Source: an uncultured Clostridia bacterium
Lineage (GTDB): Bacteria > Bacillota > Clostridia > Christensenellales > Aristaeellaceae
Direction of reading: 5' to 3'
Assembly (NCBI GenBank): GCA_937934775.1
Contig: CALGYL010000139.1
Span: forward strand, 1-19,250
DNA: 19,250 nucleotides
Each line of letters opens with the position of its first letter. Within the stretch, counting starts at the first letter, position 1. Shown here piece by piece: positions 13,335 to 19,250 of this stretch. The notes under the pieces were generated by a model. The model saw only the letters and a list, made by a program, of their open reading frames with translations. It was not told where the DNA came from and did not search any database. The translations under genes and the position numbers were made by a program.

Positions 13335-14717
13335 TCATCGACCTCCCACCGTCATCTCGGTCACGCGGATCAGCGGCTGCCCGACGCACACCGGCACCGA
13401 GCCGCTGACGGAGCCGCACATGCCCTGGGACAGCCGGAGGTTCTTGCCCACCCGGTCGATCCGCTGGAGCACCTGGCCGCCCCGGCCGATCAGAGTCGCG
13501 CCGCGCACCGGGTGATCGATCTTGCCGTCCTTGACCCAGTAGCCTTCTGACACCGCGAAGTTGAATTCGCCGGTGGCGGGGTTGACGGAGCCGCCGCCCA
13601 TCTTGGCCGCGTACAGGCCGTCGCCCATGGTGGAAATGATCTCGCCGTCTTCGGTTTCGCCCGGCGCGATGAAGGTGTTGCGCATGCGGGAGGTGGGCGC
13701 GTAGGCGTAACTCTGGCGGCGGGAGGAGCCGGTGGCCGGCATGCCCATCCTGCGGCTGTTCAGTTTGTCCACCATGTAGTTCTTCAGGACGCCGCTTTCG
13801 ATCAGTACCAAGCGGTTTGTGGGCGTACCCTCGTCGTCGATGTTGATGGAGCCCCATTCGCCGGGCAGCGTGCCGTCGTCGATGGCGGTGACTACGCTGG
13901 AAGCGATGGGCTGTCCCAACTTACCGCAGAATTCGCTGTTGCCCAGCGCCACAGCGGTGGCCTCCAGCGAGTGACCGCAGGCTTCGTGGAAGATTACGCC
14001 GCCAAATCCGGACTCGATGGCCACCGGCATTACGCCGGCGGGGCAGAGCGGAGCGGTCAGCATGGTCAGCGCGGAGCGGGCAGCGGCCCGGGCGGCCTTC
14101 TCGGGGTCGACCAGATGGTCAAACATCTCATAGCCCATGTGCATGCCGGGGCCTTCGAAGCCGGTCTGGTTGCCGTTCCCATCCGAGGCCACCGCCTGCA
14201 CGCCCAGCCGCGTGTAGGTGCGGCGGTCGGTGGCGAAAACACCCTCGGAGTTCGCGATCAATACGTCCGTTTCCAGATCGCTCATGGAGGCGATAACCTG
14301 CACGATCGCGTTGCCTTCGGCCCTGGCCGCCTTGCAGGCGGCGTGCAGAAGCTTCGACTTGCGATCGCCGGGGACTTCGCCTGGCCTTTCCCGCACCGGG
14401 AACGGCGCGGGGGAGACCACCACGTCCAGCGGCCTCGGGCTCAGTTTCCTGGCGGTCGAAAGCGCGGCGGCAGCCTGTTTGGCGGCGCGGATCAGGCCTT
14501 CGGGGGAAGTGTCGTTGGTGGTTGCGTAGTAGGCGGAAAAGCCGTCGAACACGCGCACACCCGCGCCGTGGGCTCGGTCGCTGGTCACGCTGTCCAGGCG
14601 TCCGTCCATCAGCGTCAGCCGGTTCCTGCGGGTGTCCTCAATGAAAATTTCGGCGAAATCGCCGCCGGTCTCAAGCGCCGCGGCCAGCGCCAGCTCGGCC
14701 GCGCTTTTGGAAATCAT
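13335..14717 (-). CDS. tldD: TldD, metal-binding subunit of the TldD-TldE metallopeptidase
   Basis: A 460-residue zinc metallopeptidase subunit. The catalytic motif HEACGH gives H244, E245 and H249 (HExxxH as in the TldD family), within GVIFHEACGHSLEA. The N-terminal ALETGGDFAEIFIED stretch and RLDSVTSDRAHGAGVRVF are also typical, as are the MCGSVSGSVPVCVGQPLIRV and MTVGG segments at the end. AAGGAGG (14732-14726) lies eight bases before ATG 14717; an in-frame ATG at 14756 is unsupported. It is directly coupled to pmbA by overlapping stop and start. A hairpin lies between it and the response regulator gene upstream, and I see no clear own promoter. The natural peptide substrate in this organism is unknown, and I found no obvious RiPP precursor or toxin-antitoxin gene in the window. 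Confidence 0.95.
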   Translation of the reverse strand: MISKSAAELALAAALETGGDFAEIFIEDTRRNRLTLMDGRLDSVTSDRAHGAGVRVFDGFSAYYATTNDTSPEGLIRAAKQAAAALSTARKLSPRPLDVVVSPAPFPVRERPGEVPGDRKSKLLHAACKAARAEGNAIVQVIASMSDLETDVLIANSEGVFATDRRTYTRLGVQAVASDGNGNQTGFEGPGMHMGYEMFDHLVDPEKAARAAARSALTMLTAPLCPAGVMPVAIESGFGGVIFHEACGHSLEATAVALGNSEFCGKLGQPIASSVVTAIDDGTLPGEWGSINIDDEGTPTNRLVLIESGVLKNYMVDKLNSRRMGMPATGSSRRQSYAYAPTSRMRNTFIAPGETEDGEIISTMGDGLYAAKMGGGSVNPATGEFNFAVSEGYWVKDGKIDHPVRGATLIGRGGQVLQRIDRVGKNLRLSQGMCGSVSGSVPVCVGQPLIRVTEMTVGGR

Positions 14718-14792
14718 GCGGTTGTCCTCCTTGAGAAAATGTCCATGCTGGGGCATTTATTCCGTTCTGGGCGGGGACTCAATCCCTTGAAT

Positions 14793-14824
14793 GCGTTTGG
14801 GGGACGCATGCGCCCCCCAAACGC
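14793..14824. terminator. 11-bp perfect hairpin between the response regulator and tldD
   Basis: GCGTTTGGGGG (14793-14803) pairs perfectly with CCCCCAAACGC (14814-14824), loop of ten bases that includes GCATGC. It begins 40 bases after the response regulator stop. Neither strand has a following T run, so partial termination is the most that can be said. Confidence 0.5.
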
Positions 14825-14863
14825 CGAGCAGCCCAGCATCCGTCAGGTGATTGTTTCGTTTGG

Positions 14864-15616
14864 CTATACGAACGGTTTCTGCAGCGCCTCAAAGCGCTCC
14901 GTCGTGATCAGCGCGTCCCGGGTGGTGCCGCGCAGGCGCACAATGTAGGTCCAGCGGCCGTAGGGCATGATGGAATCGATGTGGTTGAGGTTGACGATGT
15001 AGGACTTGTGGGTGCGGAAGAAGGTGGTTTCCGGCAGCCTCGCGGCCAGTTCCGACATGGTGTCGCTGGTCACGTAGCGCTGGTCGTCCTGGGTGTAGAG
15101 CACAGTGGAGCGGTCCTCCCGCTGCACCAGCAGCAGGTGATCCAGATCGATGAAGGACACGCCTTCCCGGTGCCGCAGCATCAGCCTGGCGGGGTTGGGC
15201 GGCGTCTTGATTGGCGGGATCGGCGGAACCGGCGGGCACTCCATCGGCGCGGTCAGGCGCAAGCGGGCAAGCCGAAGCGTCTCCTCGGCGCGCTCCACAC
15301 GGAAGGGCTTGAGCAGGTAGTCGAAGGCGTAGACGGAGAACGCGTCAGACATGTACTGATCGTGCGCTGTTACAAAGATGATCAGCGTCCGGGGATTCTC
15401 GTCCTGAATGGCGCGGGCGCATTCGATGCCGGTCATGCCGGGCATCTCCACGTCCAGAATCACCATTTCAGGCTTCTTGGTTTCGTAGAGGCTGAGGAGG
15501 CTTTCGCCGTCCTCAGCCTCGCCCACCAGTTCGTAGCCTTCGGAGCGTTCGATCAGCCTTTTCAGCAGCAGCCGCATCCCCGGGTCGTCGTCGGCGACAA
15601 GAACGCGGGTGTTCAA
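14864..15616 (-). CDS. LytTR-family response regulator
   Basis: A 250-residue DNA-binding response regulator. Receiver domain at about 3-120 with acidic pocket D9/D10/D11, phospho-acceptor D55 in VILDVEMPG, T83 and K103. A proline-rich linker (PPVPPIPPIKTPPNP, about 128-142) joins it to a LytTR domain (about 144-250) with the expected SYIVNLNHIDSI element. It starts at TTG 15616: AGGAGGG (15630-15624) is seven bases upstream and no ATG fits. The TTG overlaps the TGA of the upstream gene as TTGA, so translation is likely coupled and reduced. No histidine kinase lies in the window, so it is an orphan here. LytTR regulators usually bind pairs of short direct repeats upstream of surface, toxin or autolysis genes; the target here is not evident. 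Confidence 0.93.
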   Translation of the reverse strand: MNTRVLVADDDPGMRLLLKRLIERSEGYELVGEAEDGESLLSLYETKKPEMVILDVEMPGMTGIECARAIQDENPRTLIIFVTAHDQYMSDAFSVYAFDYLLKPFRVERAEETLRLARLRLTAPMECPPVPPIPPIKTPPNPARLMLRHREGVSFIDLDHLLLVQREDRSTVLYTQDDQRYVTSDTMSELAARLPETTFFRTHKSYIVNLNHIDSIMPYGRWTYIVRLRGTTRDALITTERFEALQKPFV

Positions 15617-16230
15617 CGGGCAACCCTCCTAAGCGATTTGGGCTTTGCGAGAATTTCCGACCAGATCACGGCATCGCGTATGGCGGCGGGGTCGAAGCGC
15701 TTGGCTAAAAAGGCGGAGCGCATCGGCGGGGCGATGGATTCCGGCGCGTTGGGCAGCATGGCCACCGCGTCCGCGGAGAGTTCGCCGGGCAGCGTCTGCC
15801 CCTCGTAGTCGGGCCCGCTCTCATCCATCATGGGCTGGCTTCCGTCCATGATGAATTTGCTTCCCTCCATCATCGACGCACTTCCCTCCATCATGGAAGA
15901 GCCGGACAGACTGCCGGACGGGCCGGTCGATTCGGTGGATACGCCTTCCATATCCTGATCCTGTGCCTGCGGAGCCGCCTTCTGGGGCTGCGTGCCGCTG
16001 AGCATGGTCATGATTTCCGACCAGTCGGGCGTGCCGGTGGAACCGGGCCGCGCGACCGGGGTCAGCGGCGGCCGGGTTACGGTTCTGGGTGTTGGGGGAG
16101 AGGCGGGCGGCGTAGAATAGGGGCTGCCCGCCCGCCGGTTTCCGGAGCCGGATTTGTTCGCCTGCTTCGCCGCCTTTGCGAAGGTGCTGATAACGAACCA
16201 GATCACGGCGATAACAATGAGTCCTTCCAT
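15613..16230 (-). CDS. Single-pass membrane protein with Met-rich repeats, unknown function
   Basis: A 205-residue protein that I cannot place in a named family. One N-terminal membrane helix (MEGLIVIAVIWFVISTFA) is followed by a basic patch, then a low-complexity Pro/Ser/Thr region (about 35-70). In the middle, four copies of a seven-residue unit (SMMEGSA, SMMEGSK, FIMDGSQ, PMMDESG) run from about residue 110 to 137. The C-terminus ends with AAIRDAVIWSEILAKPK, a short helix that resembles a conserved C-terminal motif (hydrophobic-SEIL) I have seen in other unknown membrane proteins; a related PDWSEIMTML stretch lies at about 67-77. It probably sits in the cytoplasmic membrane with the long tail inside. 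A GAGG-type ribosome-binding site lies about nine bases before ATG 16230. It follows floA by 19 bases and overlaps the response regulator, so it belongs to that operon. Confidence 0.82.
   Translation of the reverse strand: MEGLIVIAVIWFVISTFAKAAKQANKSGSGNRRAGSPYSTPPASPPTPRTVTRPPLTPVARPGSTGTPDWSEIMTMLSGTQPQKAAPQAQDQDMEGVSTESTGPSGSLSGSSMMEGSASMMEGSKFIMDGSQPMMDESGPDYEGQTLPGELSADAVAMLPNAPESIAPPMRSAFLAKRFDPAAIRDAVIWSEILAKPKSLRRVAR
15821..15904 (-). repeat. Four 21-bp tandem repeats inside the membrane-protein gene
   Basis: Four consecutive 21-base units, each containing a TCCATCATG-like core (one copy TCCATGATG), encode the seven-residue Met-rich repeats. The third and fourth units share the first ten bases exactly. 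Confidence 0.75.
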
Positions 16231-16249
16231 ATACGCTTACCTCGCGGGT

Positions 16250-17248
16250 TTACTTCGTGGGTCCCTCTGCCGAAGGCGCGCCGGTGTCTGCGATGGAATC
16301 GCGCATCTTGGTGTCGGAGATGACGTTCTGCATCTGGTAGTAGTCCATCACGCCCAGCTTGCCTTCGCGGAGGGCGGCGGCCATCGCGCGGGGCACTTCG
16401 CTCTCGGCCTCGACGACCTTGGCGCGCATCTCCTGGACGGCGGCCTTCATTTCCTGTTCGCGGGCGACGGCCATCGCGCGGCGCTCTTCGGCCTTGGCCT
16501 GGGCGATGCGCTTGTCGGCTTCCGCTTGATCCATCTGCAGCTGCGCGCCGATGTTGCGGCCAACGTCCACGTCGGCGATGTCGATGGACAGGATTTCAAA
16601 GGCGGTGCCGGCGTCCAGGCCCTTGGCCAGCACGGTGCGGCTGATCAGGTCGGGGTTCTCCAGAACGGCCTTATGGCTGTCGGCGGAGCCGACGGTGGTG
16701 ACGATGCCCTCGCCGACGCGGGCGATGACGGTTTCCTCGCCTGCGCCGCCCACCAGGCGTTCAATGTTGGCGCGCACGGTGACGCGGGCTTTGGCGCGCA
16801 GTTCGATACCGTCCTTGGCGATGGCGGCGACCACCGGGGTTTCAATGACCTTGGGGTTGACGCTCATCTTGACAGCCTGCAGAACGTCGCGGCCGGCCAA
16901 ATCGATGGCGCGGGCGGATTCAAATTCCAGCGGGATGTTGGCGCTCCCGGCGGCGATCAGCGCGTCGATCACGCGGTCGATGTTGCCGCCGGCCAGCACG
17001 TGGGCTTCCATCTCATTGGAGGAGAGCTTCAGGCCGGCCTTGGTGGCCTTGATGTAGGGCAGCACCACGCGGGAGGGATTGATCCGGCGGAAGCGCATGC
17101 CGATCAGGGAACCGATGGAAACATGGGCGCTGGCGGCCATCGCGGAAATCCAAAGCCCGATCGGGACAAACGTGAAGAAAATGATCAGTGCGATGATGAC
17201 CACAACCGCGATCAGGAACGAGGCAATCATTGAGGATCCAACAACCAT
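16250..17248 (-). CDS. floA: FloA, flotillin-like membrane scaffold protein
   Basis: A 332-residue member of the FloA/YqfA group of bacterial flotillins (SPFH/prohibitin superfamily), which organise functional membrane microdomains at the cytoplasmic face. The N-terminal hydrophobic hairpin (about 8-45, IALIIFFTFVPIGLWISAMA) anchors it; the SPFH domain follows with GMRFRRINPSRVVLPYIKATKAGL, SARAIDLAGRDVLQAVKMSV and AGTAFEILSIDIADVDVGRNIGA; the C-terminal half has the Glu-Ala rich coiled coil (AEADKRIAQAKAEERRAMA) and ends with MDYYQMQNVISDTKMRDSI, all typical of FloA. Length matches the family. A GAAAGGAG ribosome-binding site lies seven bases before ATG 17248. FloA genes often sit with an NfeD-type gene; none is seen here on either side. 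Confidence 0.96.
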   Translation of the reverse strand: MVVGSSMIASFLIAVVVIIALIIFFTFVPIGLWISAMAASAHVSIGSLIGMRFRRINPSRVVLPYIKATKAGLKLSSNEMEAHVLAGGNIDRVIDALIAAGSANIPLEFESARAIDLAGRDVLQAVKMSVNPKVIETPVVAAIAKDGIELRAKARVTVRANIERLVGGAGEETVIARVGEGIVTTVGSADSHKAVLENPDLISRTVLAKGLDAGTAFEILSIDIADVDVGRNIGAQLQMDQAEADKRIAQAKAEERRAMAVAREQEMKAAVQEMRAKVVEAESEVPRAMAAALREGKLGVMDYYQMQNVISDTKMRDSIADTGAPSAEGPTK

Positions 17249-17288
17249 GGGAATGCTCCTTTCAATTCGGGGGTGCGTTGAGGGGGAA

Positions 17289-17309
17289 GCGGCGCGTCTC
17301 AGGCGCCGC
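17289..17309 (-). terminator. Short GC hairpin between the secreted-protein gene and floA
   Basis: GCGGCGC (17289-17295) pairs with GCGCCGC (17303-17309) around seven bases, directly after the stop codon of the upstream gene. Without a T run it is more likely an attenuator or mRNA 3' stabiliser than a full terminator, so floA may be partly cotranscribed. Confidence 0.4.
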
Positions 17310-19037
17310 CTATTGCGGAATCAAGTCGCTCATCAGCCCGCCGATGACGGAGGACAGGCCGCGGGTCTGCATCAGGACGCCTACGCCCTGCATCATCGCG
17401 CCGTACAGGTCGCCGGACACCTTGTCCATCGCCTTCGAGCTGGCGCGCATCGGGTTGACCGGCTGCAAATCCTTGTAGGGTGTGAAGTCCGCCGCTTGGT
17501 AGGGGCCGGTTTCCACCAGCGAGTTGAAGCGGATGACGGCCTTCGAAGGCGCGCCGCCTCCGGTTACGCTGGTTGTAGGGATTTCGTAGGACAGGGTGAC
17601 GGTGCCCGATTTTTCACGTTCGGTCGAGGCCCTGCCATCGTAGGCATAGCCCAGCTTGAAATCCTGGCCGTTGGCCGTGCCCTTGACGCTGACAGTGGTA
17701 TCGCCGACGCCCGTTTTGTCTACGGCTTCGCTTGCGGACAGCGTGGCGGTCAGTTCAATGCCGCTCTCTTCAGAGCTCATGTCCAGCGTGGTTTTGATGT
17801 CCGTGACCGTGCCGCCGTCCTTGCCGGATGCGTCCAGCGTGCCGTCAAAGACGGCCTTTACCGATTCGCCCTTGTAGGGCGCGTAGGTCACTTCGAAGCC
17901 GATGCGCCTGCCCGTGTCCAACAGCTGCCAGCAGGTGGAGACCGGAATCTCCAGCACGACCGGCATGCCATATTCGTCCACCGCGTCCTTCATCGTCATC
18001 GTCATCAGGGCTTTTTGAGCCTTGGAGTCTGCGTCGCCGATCACCTCGGTATCTGACCAGATCACATAGGACACCTTTTCAAAACCGGCGTTTTCGATCA
18101 TCTCGTCCAGCGGGTCCTGAACCTCGCCGTCGGCAGAATCCTCCGCCTTCGCTTCATCCTTGGCAGCGTCCTCCGCCTTCGCGTCATCCTTGGCAGCGTC
18201 CTCCGCCTTGGCGTCGTCCTTGTCGGCGTCCTTGTCAGAGTCCTCCGTTTCTGCATCGGAGGCTTCCTTTCCTTCGTCCTTCCGGCTAAACCCGAAGGCC
18301 TCCGCAAGCTCGGCCGCTTCCTCTTCCAGCGCCTTCAGCTCCGGATCGGCCTGGTAGGCCGCTTCGAAGTAGGTTTTCAGCCCGCTTCCCTCAAAGGACA
18401 TTTCGTAGCGGTAGAGGGAGACCTTCTTCCCGAAGAGGTCGACCGTCTCACGGCCCTTGGACTCGGGCTTCAGAATCCCGGACAGCTTGCGGTCCCGCTC
18501 CTTGGACTGTTCCGGGTCAAAGTACTTGCTGTAGTAGGCCGCGTACCTGCCCATCAGGTCCCAGGCCTTCTGGAAGTCCTCTTCCTTGGGGCCCTCGCGG
18601 TCGCTGCCCCAGCCGGAGTACATCGCGTCGCTGAGGCCGTAGTAGACCTCGGACGGCAGCACATACCACAGGTTGTACATCAGCGAATAGGGCGTCTGGG
18701 CGAACAGGTCGTCCTCCAGGCCTTCCAGCGGGATCTGAAAACGGTATTTGGATTTGTCCAATACCGCCTGCAGCGTTCCGTCCTGCAGGGAGGCCATGCC
18801 GGAGAACGCCGTTTTTTCGCCGCCGGTGATCAGGACGTCCAGCCTGGCCGGGCCGTCCGGCAGCTGCCCGCCGTAGCCGACCTTGACGGACGCCTTCACG
18901 TCCACCGGTTTGTCAGCGCCCAGCTCCAGGTGAAAGTTGTTCAGTGTCAGGGAGCCATAGGCGGATTCAGCCAGGCCTGAAGGCGCGAGCGCGAGGATCA
19001 GAACCAGTGCGAGGTAGCAAATGCGCTGACGGTTCAT
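17310..19037 (-). CDS. Large secreted protein with an acidic/Lys repeat segment, unknown function
   Basis: A protein of 575 residues with a signal peptide (ICYLALVLILALAPSGLA, cleaved after GLA near residue 23) and no other membrane helix or lipobox. The mature protein has a beta-rich N-terminal part (SLTLNNFHLELG, residues about 28-110), a helical part rich in Tyr and Trp, a highly charged Asp/Lys/Ala segment (about 245-300) with tandem repeats, then a second beta-rich region (about 310-520) and a C-terminal tail LYGAMMQGVGVLMQTRGLSSVI. The tail is shared with the partial gene at 19119-19250, so the two are probably paralogs. I do not recognise a family. AAGGAG lies seven bases before ATG 19037 and four before ATG 19040; the former is preferred. 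It follows the terminator at 19075-19102 with no clear promoter of its own. Confidence 0.85.
   Translation of the reverse strand: MNRQRICYLALVLILALAPSGLAESAYGSLTLNNFHLELGADKPVDVKASVKVGYGGQLPDGPARLDVLITGGEKTAFSGMASLQDGTLQAVLDKSKYRFQIPLEGLEDDLFAQTPYSLMYNLWYVLPSEVYYGLSDAMYSGWGSDREGPKEEDFQKAWDLMGRYAAYYSKYFDPEQSKERDRKLSGILKPESKGRETVDLFGKKVSLYRYEMSFEGSGLKTYFEAAYQADPELKALEEEAAELAEAFGFSRKDEGKEASDAETEDSDKDADKDDAKAEDAAKDDAKAEDAAKDEAKAEDSADGEVQDPLDEMIENAGFEKVSYVIWSDTEVIGDADSKAQKALMTMTMKDAVDEYGMPVVLEIPVSTCWQLLDTGRRIGFEVTYAPYKGESVKAVFDGTLDASGKDGGTVTDIKTTLDMSSEESGIELTATLSASEAVDKTGVGDTTVSVKGTANGQDFKLGYAYDGRASTEREKSGTVTLSYEIPTTSVTGGGAPSKAVIRFNSLVETGPYQAADFTPYKDLQPVNPMRASSKAMDKVSGDLYGAMMQGVGVLMQTRGLSSVIGGLMSDLIPQ
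18141..18230 (-). repeat. Three 30-bp tandem repeats inside the secreted-protein gene
   Basis: Units at 18141-18170, 18171-18200 and 18201-18230. The first two differ at a single base and the third at a few more. Each encodes ten residues of the form DAAKDDAKAE, giving a soluble, highly charged spacer. Length-variable repeats like this can expand or contract by slippage. Confidence 0.85.
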
Positions 19038-19074
19038 CATTTCTCTCCTTCGCTGTCCGTATTGTCTCCCTGTG

Positions 19075-19102
19075 AAAAGGGGCCGGCGCGCGCGCCGGCC
19101 CC
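19075..19102 (-). terminator. Intrinsic terminator formed by a 24-base perfect palindrome
   Basis: GGGGCCGGCGCG and CGCGCCGGCCCC (19079-19102) are perfect reverse complements with no spacer; a hairpin would use about ten pairs and a four-base loop. On the minus strand TTTT (19078-19075) follows. It sits 16 bases after the stop of the partial gene, so it likely ends that transcript; the plus-strand side is followed by TTGTTT and may work in both directions. Confidence 0.7.
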
Positions 19103-19118
19103 TTGTTTGGCGTTTACG

Positions 19119-19250
19119 TTATCCGGCCATGCCGGAGTTCATCATGCTGCCCATGATGTTGGAGAGTCCGCGGGTCTGCATCAGAACGCCGTACGCCTGC
19201 ATCATGACGCCGTACAGTTCCGTGCCGGCTTCCTCCATCCCCTTTTGGTC
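19119..19250 (-). CDS. C-terminal end of a secreted-type paralog (cut by the window edge)
   Basis: Only the last 43 codons are visible, ending in TAA at 19121-19119. The peptide ends ELYGVMMQAYGVLMQ then TRGLSNIMGSMMNSGMAG. It aligns with the end of the 17310-19037 protein: LYG-x-MMQ-x-x-GVLMQTRGLS is identical in both except the x positions. The gene therefore probably encodes a paralog arranged in tandem, though the N-terminus, signal peptide and length cannot be seen. The coding direction is supported by the matched terminator that follows. Confidence 0.75.
   Translation of the reverse strand, partial: DQKGMEEAGTELYGVMMQAYGVLMQTRGLSNIMGSMMNSGMAG

Noticed and set aside
13335..13857. N-terminal extension of the pmbA frame up to 13857
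   Set aside because: The extra part overlaps the end of tldD and its sequence is His/Arg/Gly-rich shadow; the true start is at the GGGAGG site near 13340.
16154..17233. 359-residue plus-strand open frame opposite floA
   Set aside because: It is antisense to a confident FloA gene and its low-complexity Gly/Asp/His composition is typical of a shadow frame in GC-rich DNA.
18141..18230. CRISPR-like array
   Set aside because: The 30-bp units are contiguous without spacers and keep the reading frame of the secreted protein; this is a coding tandem repeat.

Overview
The window looks like a chromosomal segment of a GC-rich Clostridia-type Firmicute (roughly 60% GC by eye). The signs are a DacF/PBP5-type D-Ala-D-Ala carboxypeptidase, a FloA-type flotillin, a DUF1622 membrane protein, a LytTR response regulator, and strong AGGAGG ribosome-binding sites before almost every gene. 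I see no phage or transposon genes, no rRNA or tRNA and no CRISPR array. Genus cannot be assigned from the sequence alone.

Left part (1-6106): a membrane-anchored diguanylate cyclase with its own promoter and a structured leader; a small four-helix membrane protein with two H-x13-H pairs (candidate two-heme b-type protein); a convergent D-Ala-D-Ala carboxypeptidase (minus strand); a divergent DUF1622 protein whose promoter carries an inverted repeat; a secreted protein of unknown function; then, after a hairpin, a coupled pair of a phosphoglycolate-phosphatase-like HAD hydrolase and a membrane-anchored C39-like cysteine peptidase.

Middle part (6184-11353): a complete branched-chain amino-acid-type (LIV/HAAT) ABC importer in one plus-strand operon: binding protein, LivH permease, a LivM permease fused to the LivG ATPase in one polypeptide, and LivF ATPase. 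A 416-base non-coding gap with four hairpins separates the binding protein from the membrane and ATPase genes, and probably lets the binding protein be made in excess. After livF comes a palindrome-rich stretch (11333-11569) that includes a 21-bp hairpin.

Right part (11575-19250), all minus strand. In transcription order: the end of a secreted protein (cut by the window edge), a GC-rich terminator, a second secreted protein with the same C-terminal tail, FloA flotillin, a single-pass membrane protein with methionine-rich repeats, a LytTR response regulator that starts at TTG inside the previous stop codon, a hairpin, TldD and PmbA/TldE (the two subunits of a metallopeptidase), a terminator, and a GlsB/YeaQ-type small membrane protein. 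The secreted tail-sharing proteins, FloA, the repeat protein and the response regulator form the least explained block and are the best candidate here for something undescribed.
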